A DNA stretch of 64,000 bases from Azomonas macrocytogenes (GCF_014191985.1 NZ_JACHXI010000003.1:124001-188000); one strand, 5' to 3'. Counted from the stretch's first letter, positions 1 through 9,987 are shown. A program made the numbers and translations. Notes: a model not told the origin generated them from the letters alone.

Positions 1-2332
1 ACTGGGACGCGCGTTGCGGATTATCGCTGGCCAGGGCGGTATCCACGGCGCCGCGCACGGCATCGGGGTTGTCCGGCGACTGCTGCAGCACCGCGTCGTA
101 GACGGCCGTGGCTTCCTTGTTCATCTTTCCGGACTGGTAAAGCCGCCCCATGGCCAGCAGCAGCCCATCGTCGCGCGGCGTGCCCTGCAGATTGGCCATC
201 AGCGTGTCGTAGGCGCCGGCCAGGTTGCCGCGGGTCCGCTGCTGATCCGCCTGGGCGACGGCGAAGCCATTGCGCAGTTCCTGCAGGCCTTGCCTGTCCT
301 CCGTGCTCAGATCGCTGCGCCGTTCGAGCTTGCGCATCAAAGTATCGGCCTCGGCCGCCTGACCGGTTTTGGCCAGTACGGCGACGTGCGAGAGGTAGGC
401 AGCGGCGCTTTGTTGCTCGTCGGTGTCGCGCAAGTCAGCGCGAACCATGGAGAGAGCCCAGGCCGGTTCGCCCAGATCCGCCAGCGCTACGGCCACCTGC
501 CCGCGGCTGGCGAAATCCTGCGGGGTGTTTTCGTGCAGAGTGCGCAGGGCCTGACGGGCAATCACCTGGTTGCCGCTGGCTACCGCACTGCGGGCCTTGG
601 CGATTCGCTCGTTGACCTCGACCCGCTGGAGCAGCGCCTGGATTTCGCTGGAGCCGCGTCGGCCCGGCGGAATGCGCTGCAGATAGCCGGAGGCGTCTTC
701 CCAGCGCTCCTGGTCAATCGCGAACAGCGCGGCGGCCTGCAGTGCTTCGGCATCCACGGCGCCCTGGGTCTGCGGCTCGACCATCAGGCGAGCCTGCTGG
801 GGCTCGTTGCTGGTGTTCAGAAAGCGTGCGTAGGACAAGCGTACCCACGGATTCTGTGGGGCCAGCGCCAGGGCTTCGCCGAATGCCTGGGCAGCGCCTT
901 GCGTATCGCCTTGCTGACGTAGTGTTTCGGCGCGATCGCGTAGCGCCAGGGCTTCGGTTTGCTGCAGGTTGCCAAGCGGTCTGGCCGCGAGGCCGGGATG
1001 ACTGCGCAGCAGATCACCGGCCTGTTCGCGCTTGCCCAGGCGCAGCAGGCTGCCATACAGCCCGAGCAGGGCCGGTTCGCTGCGCGGGTCTTCGGTCAGC
1101 ACCTGCCGGTAGGTTTGCTCAGCGTCGGCCAGTTTCTGCTGGCGCAGTTGAATGTCACCCAGCAGCAGCCGGGCTGAGCGTGGCCGGTCACCGGCTCCCT
1201 GGGCCAGGCGCTGGGCCAGGGTTGCGGCAGTATCCAGCTGACCCGTATCGCGCTGCCGTCGGGCTGCCTGCAACTGTTCGTAGAATTCGGCATTGGCCAG
1301 GGCGTCGGCCCATTCGCTCCGCCGCTTGGGCGCCAGCGCGATGGCCTTACCGAGGCTGGTGCGTGCCGCGCCGTAGTTTTGCAGGCGCAGTTGGGCGATG
1401 CCCAGGCCACTCCAGGCGTCGGCATCCTTCTCGTTATGACGCAGCGCCTGGTCGAAGTTGGCCAGGGCTGCCGAGTTCCTGCCGCTGCGCAGATCATTGA
1501 AGCCTGCCAGGCGCGTCGTATCGCCGGGGTTGACCTGCCGGCTAGCCTGAACGCTGGCGAAACGGGCCGGTATTTCCGCATCGGCTGGATAGACTTCGCT
1601 GTAGTGAGCGTAGAGTGCGGCATCGTTGCTGCCGGCATTCAGCCAGAGCAACGACTGGCGCCAGTCGGCCTGGGCTTCCGGCAACTGCCGGGACAGCTCG
1701 GCAAGCATGCCGATGGCTTCCCGGCGGGTCGGTTCGCGGTAGCTCAGCACACGTGCCAGGGCGAGCTGGACACGCGGATTGTTCGGCTGCTGGAGCTTCA
1801 ACTGTTCCAACCCTTTTCTGGCCTCGGTCCAGGTGTTTTCCTGGCCCGCCAGGGTTTGGTAATACTCCAGCGCCATGTCCGGCGGCGGGGTATCCCCACC
1901 GAAGAGTTCCCGATAGGACTGGATGGCACTACTGGTATCGCCACGGCTGGCCAGCAGACGAGTCTGGCTCAGTTTGCCCCGGTCCATAGTCCGGCTTTTG
2001 GAAGCCTGCTCCAGCGCCTCGATGCGCGGGCTGTTCGGATGGCTCTGGCGCAGGCGCTGCAACCAGCCCTGGGCAGCTTTCTCGTCGTTCTGCAGTGACA
2101 TCAGGGCCAGTCGGTACAGCACTTCTTCCGAATCGGGTTGCACTGACAGGGCGCGATTCAGGGTTTGCACCGCCAGTTCCGGGCGGTTGCGCGCTTGCCA
2201 GAATTCAGCCTGCTGCAGCAATGGTTCGATACTGCTCGGCGACGGTTCGGCTGCCAGGATAGCGGGTACGGAAAACACGCCGATCTTGCAGTAGATGGCC
2301 AGGGACAGCGGCTTCAGGATTTTCGCGGCCAT
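1..2332 (-). CDS. bcsC: Cellulose synthase TPR/outer-membrane subunit BcsC (3' end outside the window)
   Basis: BcsC is the periplasmic TPR scaffold plus outer-membrane barrel that exports cellulose. The reading frame on the minus strand opens with ATG at 2332 and stays open to the left edge, giving about 777 codons of a family usually 1100-1300 residues long; the C-terminal barrel is therefore outside. The N-terminus is a signal peptide (basic MAAKILK, hydrophobic core, cleavage near ILAAEP). What follows is a string of roughly 34-residue TPR-like helical repeats rich in Ala, Leu, Gln and Arg (e.g. WSGLGIAQLRLQNYGAA). It starts 19 bases after the bcsAB stop codon, so it is almost certainly in the same operon. 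Assignment rests on the repeat architecture and the position behind bcsAB; no single catalytic motif exists to check. Confidence 0.88.
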   Translation of the reverse strand, partial: MAAKILKPLSLAIYCKIGVFSVPAILAAEPSPSSIEPLLQQAEFWQARNRPELAVQTLNRALSVQPDSEEVLYRLALMSLQNDEKAAQGWLQRLRQSHPNSPRIEALEQASKSRTMDRGKLSQTRLLASRGDTSSAIQSYRELFGGDTPPPDMALEYYQTLAGQENTWTEARKGLEQLKLQQPNNPRVQLALARVLSYREPTRREAIGMLAELSRQLPEAQADWRQSLLWLNAGSNDAALYAHYSEVYPADAEIPARFASVQASRQVNPGDTTRLAGFNDLRSGRNSAALANFDQALRHNEKDADAWSGLGIAQLRLQNYGAARTSLGKAIALAPKRRSEWADALANAEFYEQLQAARRQRDTGQLDTAATLAQRLAQGAGDRPRSARLLLGDIQLRQQKLADAEQTYRQVLTEDPRSEPALLGLYGSLLRLGKREQAGDLLRSHPGLAARPLGNLQQTEALALRDRAETLRQQGDTQGAAQAFGEALALAPQNPWVRLSYARFLNTSNEPQQARLMVEPQTQGAVDAEALQAAALFAIDQERWEDASGYLQRIPPGRRGSSEIQALLQRVEVNERIAKARSAVASGNQVIARQALRTLHENTPQDFASRGQVAVALADLGEPAWALSMVRADLRDTDEQQSAAAYLSHVAVLAKTGQAAEADTLMRKLERRSDLSTEDRQGLQELRNGFAVAQADQQRTRGNLAGAYDTLMANLQGTPRDDGLLLAMGRLYQSGKMNKEATAVYDAVLQQSPDNPDAVRGAVDTALASDNPQRASQ

Positions 2333-2351
2333 AAGGGGTGTTGTTCCTTTG

Positions 2352-5300
2352 CTAGCCCAGGCGTTGCGCGGCATGCGCACGCAGGAGCGGATAGAGGCCG
2401 GCGGCGACCAGCACGGTGGATACCAGCAGGAGTGACATCAACAGCAATGGGCGCTCACTGAAAAGCCAGCGGATATGGATCGGCCAGGGTAGATTGCCGT
2501 AGGCGAACAGAGGGCCGACGCGAAAGCTGCTGGCTTTTTCCGTACTTTCGAAATAGGTCAGGTCGCCGCGAATTTCCGCGTTGATTGCCGGCGTTCTCAG
2601 CGTTTGCACCATGCGCGGTAGCCAATCCTCCTGGGTGGCCAGGGCCATGACTACGACGCGAGTCGGGTCGAAGGGCGAGCGCCGGCTGAGCAGGCCCTGG
2701 AAGCGACCCGTACCGGATAGCTGGCGGTCAGCCGCACTTTCCTGGCGATTCCAGTCGCCCTGCAACAGCGTCCGTAGCTGTTGCAGAGGCTGTGGTTGGG
2801 CGACTCGCAGGGCCTGCCCTTCCAGCCGGTAATCGGAACCGGCCAGTAGCGGCGCCAGGTCCAGTCGCCCATCCAGTCGCCCGACCACCAACAGATCACG
2901 TCTGTGCAGCGGCGCGAGCTGGGCGCTGCCCTTGACTATTTCCACGTTGACTGCCGGATAGCCGGTGGATTCGCCGAAGCGTCCGAGCAGGCCGAGCATC
3001 GCTTCTATTTCGCCTGGCTCCGGCATGTCCGGCAGCACCACTCCGGTTTCGGCGAGGTCGGCCAGGCGGGTAAAGGGAAATCCCGCACCGACGAAGAAGG
3101 AAAGATTGGGTAGCTGAGCGAAATGCTGGGTGTGGCTCAGGTCGATGACCGATTCGCCATCGATCAGGCTCAGGGCTCGATCGGGCAATTTCAGGGCGCA
3201 GGTCGGATCAGGCGCATGCTGGATATTGAAAAAGAGGTCCAACTGATTATCGCCAAAGATCAGGTAAGGCGGGATTTCGAGCCGTGCCTGTTCCTGGCGC
3301 GTTGCATAACCGAAGTGGTTCCTGATTTTTTCCAGAACACCCGCTTTCAGCACCGGCAGAGACCCCAGGTAGCGGCCGTTGAGCGTGAGATCGAGATGAG
3401 ACTGGGGGGCGTCGAGCCATTCGCCATCGGGGAAGCGATAGCGTATCTGCATCGGGATATTACTGCCGTCCCATAGAAAAGCGTCCGGTGCGGCCCGGAA
3501 GCCGAGCTTCATCAAGGCCGGGGAGGTACTTTCACTGAGCAGCGGTTCTTGGGCCAGCTCGGCGAAGCGAACCGGTCGGTCGTTGGGTATCCAGCGTGGG
3601 GCATCGTAAGGGCGGCGTGGTGTCACCATGACCGGCGCGACCTGCATGCTGCTGCCGCTCAGAGGGGCTGGCCTGAGCACCAGGTTCAGCGTCGCTGTAC
3701 GCAGCTCAGCGGGGGTGCGGCCGGTTACCAGGAGTAGTTTGGCGAGTGGGTCGCGCGGGTTGTCGATGATGCTCAACCCGGGTCCATCAATGGCTGGCAG
3801 CGTGAGGCCGGCGATGGTTTCTCCGGCCTGGGCGAAGACGACGGCATGACCCATGGGCAACTCGTCGAGCCATACCGGGAAGCGCGTGCCGCGATAACTG
3901 GCCAGTGAACCGAAATAGGAGGTCATGATGGCCGCGTTGCGCAGTATGGTCGTGCTGGGATTGGCTGGCATCACCACCGGCAGGTTGAGCTGGCCCATCT
4001 GCGCTTCGTCGAAGAAGGGGCCGGGCAGCGCGGATAGATCGCTCGCCAGTGGCAGTCGCTGTAGGCCCAGCGCAACGGTCGAATCCTTGCCCACAGTGAC
4101 TTGCAGTGGCGAGTCGGCGGGGTTTTCGCAACGTTCGGCATGCGCATGCAGTTTCAGGTTCAGGCGGTTATGCGGCAGTAACAGAAGCGGGTTGACCGGT
4201 ATGTCGAAGACGGTGTCGGTAGCCGTGCCGGAAATCAGCTCGATCATGCTCAGCTGTTCGCCGTTGAGCAGTACTTCGAGTCGCGTGCCGCTGGGCAGCC
4301 GCTCGGTATACTGGACATGCAGATCGAGGCGTGCACCGCTGACGATCTGCTGCTGGCTGATCGAGAAGGGCAGACCGGCCTGTGCCTGTGCGCCTCTCAG
4401 GGTCAGGGCATCCTTGATCCCCATCTGCTCGAAACGCAGTACTTCGAGCATGGCCGTGGGGTCGGTGAGGTAATCGTTGCGGGGCGTTCCCTGACCCTGC
4501 CCCTGAACCGCCACTGGCGGTGGCAGCGGCGGCAGTTTGAATTCTTGTGCCTGCAGGGTAGACGCCAGGGTGGTGCAGATGATGAATAGCGCCAGGCAGA
4601 GCAGCAACTGGGGATTGGCCTTGCCGCTCTGGGTTTGCGCCGTCAGGCCGATGGGCGCCGGCCGGCTGGCGCTGGGTTTCTTCCGGCGCGCGGTCCAGCG
4701 CAGGACGGACAGGGCGTTCTTCAGGATTCCCCAGAACGAGCGGAGCGGCCTGTCGGTCTGCACTGGCGAGTCGTCCAGCCAGGCATCGGCGCGCCCCATG
4801 ACCAGGCGCACCAGGTTGCGCCGCTGGGAAATGTCCAGTGGGCTGAAGCGCAGACGGATCTGGGTTTCTTCCGCACTCATGATTTCAGCTGGAAGCACTA
4901 CGATGCGATCTTCGTAGGTCAGCTCGATTTCCTCGAGTACCCCAGGCAGTTCTCGGCCATTGCCGGTATGGGTGATCCGCACGCCCCCAATGGAGATGTC
5001 GCGTGTCACGCCTTGCAGAGTTCTGCCGCTGGCGAAATGCAGGATTACCGGCAGTTTCACTTCCAGGCGAGTGGCGGTGCGCAGTTGGCGGGTTTCCATG
5101 GCCACGGCGATGGCAGCCAGCAACATGATCAGGCTGAAAGTGGCCCAACTGATGTTCAATACCAGTACGTTCGGGTCGGAAGGAATCCAGTCGACCCAGA
5201 AGTGCCGGACCAGGCCGATGGCAATTGCCAGCAGAATCAGAGCGACGGTAACGATTTGGGGCCTGACCATCCGGTAGTCGAAGAAGCTTTCACTGAGCAG

Positions 5301-6761
5301 GCCGCCCTTGTCCGTCACGTTGAACTTGCCACGCTTGGGGGCGAGTAGGGTGATCAGGGTCGGCTTGAGAATGTGGAAAGCCAGCACCGTCTCGTAGATT
5401 TCCCCCCAGAACGAATAGCGATGGCGTCCATGAATCCTGCCATTGGTTGTGAGCGAGTGAACGAGGTGAGGCAGCGCGTAGGAAAAAATCGCGGCAGCCG
5501 ACGAGGCGACCACGTTCTGCCCGAGCATCAGGTAGGCCATCGGTGCCGTCAGGAAGATGATGCGCGGCAAGGCGAATTGGTAGTACAGCATGGCGTTGAG
5601 GTAGCACAGCCGCTGCGTCAGCTTCAGGCCGCGGCCGAACAGCGGGTTGTCGCGGCGCAAGATCTGCGTCATCCCGCGGGCCCAGCGCATGCGCTGGCCG
5701 ATATGCAGGGATAGCCGCTCGGTGGCCAGCCCTGCAGCTAGAGGAATGGCAATGAAGGCGGTATTCCAGCCCATGCGCTGCAATTTCAGTGCGGTATGCG
5801 CATCTTCGGTGACGGTCTCTACGGCAAAGCCATTGGTTTCTTCCAGTGCGGTTCGGCGAATCACGGCACAGGAGCCACAGAAGAACGCTGCGTTCCAGTA
5901 ATCGTTGCCCTGCTGGATCGGGCCATAGAACAGTTCGCCTTCATTGGGGACGTTTTCCCCGGTGGACAGGTTGCGTTCGAACGGGTCTGGGGAATAGAAA
6001 TGATGGGGCGTCTGTACCAGCGCCAGTTTCGGGTCCTTGAGAAACAGCCCGACCGTGGCCTGGAGGAAGGCTCGGGTGCTGACATGATCGCAGTCGAAAA
6101 TGCAGATCAGCTCGCCATCCGTCCGGCGCATGGCGTTGTTTAGGTTGCCGGCCTTGGCATGGTTGTTGTCGCTGCGGGTGATGTAGCCGGCTCCCGCTGC
6201 CGCGGCGAAGGCACCGAATTCGGAGCGGCGTCCGTCGTCCAGGATGTAGACGCGCAGCTTGTCCGCCGGGTAGTCGATGTTCAGGGCGGCGAGAACGGTA
6301 TCCTGCACCACGTTCAGGCTTTCGTTGTAGGTCGGTATGTAGACGTCCACGGTCGGCCAGGCCGAGGTGTCTTCCGGTAACGGTTCGATAGGCCGTTTCA
6401 ACGGCATGATCGTCTGGACATAGCCCAGCATCAGGATGAGCCACACCCAAACTTCCGCCAGGTAGAGGCCGGCGCCAAAAAAGGCTTCCACGCCATTGTC
6501 GAAGGCCAGGGTTTCGGTAGTCCGCCAATACATGTATCGGGTTGAGACCGCCACCGACATGACGACCATGACCAGGGTCATGCCATAGGACTTGAAGCGA
6601 TTGAGCAGGAGCATGAGCACGATCATCGAGATACCCATGAGAAACTGCATGGGCACGCTGAGCGGAACACTGATAAAGAGCAGCAGAGCGGGGCTGGCGG
6701 CTACGAACAGGAGAAGCGCCGATAACCGTTGCAGGCCGGACAAGGCAGGCTGTGAGTTCAT
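2352..6761 (-). CDS. bcsAB: Fused cellulose synthase catalytic and periplasmic subunits, BcsA-BcsB
   Basis: A single 1469-residue chain joins both halves of cellulose synthase, which polymerises UDP-glucose and moves the chain across the inner membrane. Residues about 1-130 are membrane helices. The family-2 glycosyltransferase domain follows, with ILDDGR near 174, FDCDH, TEDAH near 315 and QRMRW near 357. More membrane helices lead to a PilZ c-di-GMP domain near 565-660 (RTATR, then DISIGG). A hydrophobic, signal-like segment near 715-735 (LLLCLALFIICTTLAS) starts the BcsB half, which ends in a C-terminal membrane anchor (LLLMSLLLVSTVLVAAGLY). Separate BcsA and BcsB are the usual arrangement; fused AcsAB is known from Komagataeibacter. 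The PilZ motif implies activation by cyclic di-GMP. It lies four bases downstream of bcsQ. Confidence 0.95.
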   Translation of the reverse strand: MNSQPALSGLQRLSALLLFVAASPALLLFISVPLSVPMQFLMGISMIVLMLLLNRFKSYGMTLVMVVMSVAVSTRYMYWRTTETLAFDNGVEAFFGAGLYLAEVWVWLILMLGYVQTIMPLKRPIEPLPEDTSAWPTVDVYIPTYNESLNVVQDTVLAALNIDYPADKLRVYILDDGRRSEFGAFAAAAGAGYITRSDNNHAKAGNLNNAMRRTDGELICIFDCDHVSTRAFLQATVGLFLKDPKLALVQTPHHFYSPDPFERNLSTGENVPNEGELFYGPIQQGNDYWNAAFFCGSCAVIRRTALEETNGFAVETVTEDAHTALKLQRMGWNTAFIAIPLAAGLATERLSLHIGQRMRWARGMTQILRRDNPLFGRGLKLTQRLCYLNAMLYYQFALPRIIFLTAPMAYLMLGQNVVASSAAAIFSYALPHLVHSLTTNGRIHGRHRYSFWGEIYETVLAFHILKPTLITLLAPKRGKFNVTDKGGLLSESFFDYRMVRPQIVTVALILLAIAIGLVRHFWVDWIPSDPNVLVLNISWATFSLIMLLAAIAVAMETRQLRTATRLEVKLPVILHFASGRTLQGVTRDISIGGVRITHTGNGRELPGVLEEIELTYEDRIVVLPAEIMSAEETQIRLRFSPLDISQRRNLVRLVMGRADAWLDDSPVQTDRPLRSFWGILKNALSVLRWTARRKKPSASRPAPIGLTAQTQSGKANPQLLLCLALFIICTTLASTLQAQEFKLPPLPPPVAVQGQGQGTPRNDYLTDPTAMLEVLRFEQMGIKDALTLRGAQAQAGLPFSISQQQIVSGARLDLHVQYTERLPSGTRLEVLLNGEQLSMIELISGTATDTVFDIPVNPLLLLPHNRLNLKLHAHAERCENPADSPLQVTVGKDSTVALGLQRLPLASDLSALPGPFFDEAQMGQLNLPVVMPANPSTTILRNAAIMTSYFGSLASYRGTRFPVWLDELPMGHAVVFAQAGETIAGLTLPAIDGPGLSIIDNPRDPLAKLLLVTGRTPAELRTATLNLVLRPAPLSGSSMQVAPVMVTPRRPYDAPRWIPNDRPVRFAELAQEPLLSESTSPALMKLGFRAAPDAFLWDGSNIPMQIRYRFPDGEWLDAPQSHLDLTLNGRYLGSLPVLKAGVLEKIRNHFGYATRQEQARLEIPPYLIFGDNQLDLFFNIQHAPDPTCALKLPDRALSLIDGESVIDLSHTQHFAQLPNLSFFVGAGFPFTRLADLAETGVVLPDMPEPGEIEAMLGLLGRFGESTGYPAVNVEIVKGSAQLAPLHRRDLLVVGRLDGRLDLAPLLAGSDYRLEGQALRVAQPQPLQQLRTLLQGDWNRQESAADRQLSGTGRFQGLLSRRSPFDPTRVVVMALATQEDWLPRMVQTLRTPAINAEIRGDLTYFESTEKASSFRVGPLFAYGNLPWPIHIRWLFSERPLLLMSLLLVSTVLVAAGLYPLLRAHAAQRLG

Positions 6762-6765
6762 GAAG

Positions 6766-7563
6766 TTACCCCGGACGTTGATCGAATGAGGGGCGCTTGA
6801 TGGTTTCGATCAGTTGCCCGAGCTGTTGGGCGATCCGGTCGATGTCATAGGCGGAGGCGGAGGCGGATGTCGAGTCGAAAGTGAAAATCGAAACCTGCAT
6901 GGCCAGTGCTTCTGCCAGGGCTTCGTCGCGATGCACGAGGCCGAGCAGGGAGGCACCCAGACGGGACTGGAGGAATTCCGTCGAATCGAGGTTGAGACGG
7001 CGGCGGCGATCCACTTGATTGACGATATAGGTCACGGGCAGCAGGCTTTTGGCATCCTGCGGGGAAAAGAAGCTGCCCCGTTCTATGGTCGGGATCAGCG
7101 CGGTGGACGCCGCATCGGCCAGCAGGACCGCAATGCGGATGTCAGCCAGCCGATTCAGGGCATTGAGTGCCGGTGACGGGCCGGGTGGCGTGTCGGCCAG
7201 CACGACCATCTGCGGAATCGACAGCAACCCTTGCAGGGCCTCGGCGAGAAACATGGGGTCTTCGGCCAGCCGGGTTTCGAATTGCAGTCGTTGTGCTTCA
7301 TCGGCCTGGCCATAGGGGAGCAGCCTGATGCCGGTCGGAGTATTGATCGCGAATTGTTGCCAATCGGCATATTGCCCGGCCTGGGCAACATAGCCGCGCG
7401 GGTCGTCCAACGGCATGCCGAAGTGCAGGCGCAAGGCATTCTGTACGTCGAAATCGATGACGGAAACAGGGAGGCCGAGGCGTTGCATGGCGAACGCCAG
7501 GTTCGCCGTCAGCATGGTCTTGCCTACACCGCCCTTGGGTGAGCCGAGACAGATCAGCGGCAT
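6766..7563 (-). CDS. bcsQ: Cellulose biosynthesis ParA/MinD-like ATPase BcsQ (YhjQ)
   Basis: A 265-residue SIMIBI-class ATPase of the ParA/MinD type. In the BcsQ family it helps place and assemble the cellulose secretion complex at the cell pole or membrane. The deviant Walker A motif GSPKGGVGKT is at residues 7-16, the Walker A' stretch VIDFDVQNALRLHFG follows, and VVLADTPPGPSP matches the switch/Walker B region. Length fits the family (about 240-270). Its start (ATG at 7563) overlaps the last ten bases of the upstream bcsR/P-like gene, and its stop is four bases before bcsAB, so translation is probably coupled through the operon. Confidence 0.88.
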   Translation of the reverse strand: MPLICLGSPKGGVGKTMLTANLAFAMQRLGLPVSVIDFDVQNALRLHFGMPLDDPRGYVAQAGQYADWQQFAINTPTGIRLLPYGQADEAQRLQFETRLAEDPMFLAEALQGLLSIPQMVVLADTPPGPSPALNALNRLADIRIAVLLADAASTALIPTIERGSFFSPQDAKSLLPVTYIVNQVDRRRRLNLDSTEFLQSRLGASLLGLVHRDEALAEALAMQVSIFTFDSTSASASAYDIDRIAQQLGQLIETIKRPSFDQRPG

Positions 7564-8171
7564 GACCCGAGGCCCTTTAGAAGCGACTTCAAGGAACCTG
7601 TCGGCTGGCTTTCCTGGGATTGCCCGGTTGCCGACTGGCTACGGAAAATTCTTCCGAAGGGGTTGTCGGAGGCTGTTGTTGCCGGTACCTGTACCGGTGG
7701 CTGTGCAGCCGCCTGTTCCTGGTGGCTGGTGAAAAACGGCTGTGGTTGCGGGTCTCGATGGGTGAAGAAAGGCTGCTGCGCTGGAGCAGGGGTAGCTGGC
7801 TGGGTGGCTGGCGGGTGAGTCGTAGTGCCAAAGGACTGCGGTGCAGACTCTGCTGGCGGATAGGGTGCAGATACCTGAGTTCGAGCGACTGGGTGCGGCG
7901 TTTCTTCGAAAAAGGGCATTGACGTGGCCTGGCCAGTCGCGGCGTTGTCCACTGCTTCCAGCAGTTTCCAGCGTGAGGCCTGGTGATTTAGATTGGTCGT
8001 ACCGAATTCCTTATAGGAATCGGGGGTGCTACCCGAATGCTGCATCAAACGGCGTACGTCGTCTTTCGGTTCCACGGTGCGATCTCTGGAGTACTCAGTG
8101 GGTGGTGTCAGTGCGATATTATTAGGGGTTAATCCTTTTTTATCACTGGCGGATAGCCAATTTTTTATCAC
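7554..8171 (-). CDS. BcsR/BcsP-like cellulose biosynthesis protein with a proline/glutamine-rich tail
   Basis: First gene of the cellulose operon, 205 residues. Residues about 35-75 (DDVRRLMQHSGS, then YKEFGTTNLN, then RWKLLEAVD) follow the pattern of the small BcsR family (D-V-x-x-L, Y-x-D/E, RWxLL). BcsR in E. coli supports BcsQ and the synthase. The rest, about 80-190, is low-complexity Pro/Gln/Ala/Thr sequence and ends in a short basic helix (LKSLLKGLG). BcsR itself is only about 60 residues, so this is an extended version, perhaps what has been called BcsP. The only early start codon is GTG at 8171 with no clear Shine-Dalgarno sequence, so the true start is uncertain. Function is inferred from the N-terminal motif and its place next to bcsQ. 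Confidence 0.65.
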   Translation of the reverse strand: MIKNWLSASDKKGLTPNNIALTPPTEYSRDRTVEPKDDVRRLMQHSGSTPDSYKEFGTTNLNHQASRWKLLEAVDNAATGQATSMPFFEETPHPVARTQVSAPYPPAESAPQSFGTTTHPPATQPATPAPAQQPFFTHRDPQPQPFFTSHQEQAAAQPPVQVPATTASDNPFGRIFRSQSATGQSQESQPTGSLKSLLKGLGSCR

Positions 8172-8462
8172 TGATCATTCGTGCGAAGCGAATCGGCTTT
8201 GAGTTTGCGTGACGTACTTCCTACTCTCTTACCCGGTGCTGCCTATATCGATAGAAATTGTCCGTCTGGACAGGGTTGGCTCGTGGAGTTTGCCAGGACA
8301 TTCAGTGTCTGTTCGATATTGCAGGCAGGTTTTCGACGATGCGCGAAATGGCCCGGGAAGACTGGCAGAGGTCGTTGGTATCGTCTCGTTTTCGCCAGTC
8401 CTGTTCCCCGCGCAGGCATGCAGGCAAGATAGGCACCCGGTGCATGAACGGAAAACCAATAA

Positions 8463-9935
8463 GTGAAGAACCATACTGAAGCCTTTGTCGCCGCACATTC
8501 CGCAGAGCAGGCCGTGAACCTGCTGGCAGGCCTGCACGAGCGGGCCACCACGGCGCTGAGCCAGGCGCTCAAGCGCTACCTGGCAGAGCGTATCGAACCG
8601 ACGTCTGCCGAGCGCAATCTGTTCCGCTATCCCGAGTTGCGTCTGACTTATCGCAGCCATGGCGAGGTTCCGGTGTTCACTCGTGCTTACGCCAAGGTTC
8701 AGGTGCCGGGCTCCTACAGTGTCACCGTGACTCAGCCGACCGCCTTTCGTGGTTATCTGCTCGACCAATTGGTCCCTCTGCTGCGGGATTTCGAGGTGGG
8801 TCTGGAGGTTGGTCCGAGCCAGCGCAACATTCCCTATCCCTATGTGGTGGAAAAGGGCGATGAGTTGGCCGGCAGCGGCGTGACCGCTGCGGAGCTGGCG
8901 CGAGTTTTTCCCAGTACCGACCTGTCCGCTGCCTCGGATGATATCGCCGATGGTCTGCACGACTGGGCGCATGACGAGGCTTTTCCGCTGGCGCTGTTCG
9001 ATGCGGCGCGGGTGGATTTTTCCCTGCGGCGGCTGGTGCACTACACCGGTAGCGACTGGCGCCATGTGCAGCCCTGGATTCTGCTGACCAACTATCATCG
9101 CTACGTCGATCAGTTCGTTCGCCACGGCCTTCTACAGTTGCGGGAGGATCCGCGTTTCGTGCGCATGGTGCTGCCGGGCAATGTGATCATCGAGGACGGC
9201 ACTTCCGAAGAAGATGCCCAGGCAATCGCCGACGCGGTGGTCTGGCACCGTTACCAGATGCCGGCCTACCACCTGATTGCGACTGACGGCCATGGGGTTA
9301 CGCTGGTCAATATTGGCGTCGGTCCTTCCAACGCGAAGAACATCACCGATCATCTAGCCGTGTTGCGTCCGCATTGCTGGCTGATGATCGGCCACTGCGG
9401 CGGCCTGCGCCAGTCACAGACTATCGGCGACTACGTGCTGGCGCATGCCTACATGCGGCGTGACGGCATTCTTGATCGGGTCCTGCCCCCGCATATCCCG
9501 TTGCCGGCGTTGGCCGAGGTACAACAGGCGTTGCAGGAGGCCGCCGCGCAGATCACCGGCGAGCAGGGCGAAGCCCTGAAGCGCCGCTTGCGCACCGGCA
9601 CTGTGCTGACCTACGACGACCGCAACTGGGAGCTGCGCTGGGTTCAGGAGCGGCCGTTGATCAACCTTTCCCGCGCTGTGGCGGTGGATATGGAGAGCGG
9701 CACCATCGCCGCTCAGGGCTATCGGCTGCGGGTGCCCTACGGCACACTGCTGTGCGTCTCGGACAAGCCGCTGCACAGCGAGATCAAGTTGCCCGGGTCG
9801 GCCAATGCCTTCTACGAGCGTGCGGTAAGCCAGCATTTGCAGATCGGTATCCGGGCTCTCGACCTGCTGCGCAGTCAGCTCAATTCATTGCATTCGCGCA
9901 AACTGCGCAGCTTCGACGAGCCGCCGTTCCGCTAA
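8463..9935 (+). CDS. amn: AMP nucleosidase
   Basis: Hydrolyses AMP to adenine and ribose 5-phosphate in the cytoplasm, which lets the cell adjust its adenylate pool. The 490-residue length is that of the family (484 in E. coli). The N-terminal AMP-nucleosidase domain (RYPELRLTYRS; VTVTQPTAFRGYLLDQL) is followed by a nucleoside-phosphorylase-like catalytic domain with VNIGVGPSNAKNITDHLAVL, LMIGHCGGLRQSQ and VAVDMESGTIAAQGYRLRVP, the last two typical of the phosphorylase fold. The start is GTG at 8463: the codon immediately upstream in frame is TAA, so no longer form exists. A purine-rich GGAAAA lies nine bases ahead. It is transcribed away from the cellulose operon across a 291-bp divergent spacer. 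Confidence 0.93.
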   Translation: MKNHTEAFVAAHSAEQAVNLLAGLHERATTALSQALKRYLAERIEPTSAERNLFRYPELRLTYRSHGEVPVFTRAYAKVQVPGSYSVTVTQPTAFRGYLLDQLVPLLRDFEVGLEVGPSQRNIPYPYVVEKGDELAGSGVTAAELARVFPSTDLSAASDDIADGLHDWAHDEAFPLALFDAARVDFSLRRLVHYTGSDWRHVQPWILLTNYHRYVDQFVRHGLLQLREDPRFVRMVLPGNVIIEDGTSEEDAQAIADAVVWHRYQMPAYHLIATDGHGVTLVNIGVGPSNAKNITDHLAVLRPHCWLMIGHCGGLRQSQTIGDYVLAHAYMRRDGILDRVLPPHIPLPALAEVQQALQEAAAQITGEQGEALKRRLRTGTVLTYDDRNWELRWVQERPLINLSRAVAVDMESGTIAAQGYRLRVPYGTLLCVSDKPLHSEIKLPGSANAFYERAVSQHLQIGIRALDLLRSQLNSLHSRKLRSFDEPPFR

Positions 9936-9987
9936 GACAGTGGATGCACTTCCCTCTGCCAAAGGGCGAGGGCGTGCTGCAGGCGAG

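Noticed and set aside
8229..9125. Minus-strand 298-codon open frame opposite amn
   Set aside because: Antisense shadow of amn; no family likeness, His/Gln/Arg-rich composition from GC-biased codons.
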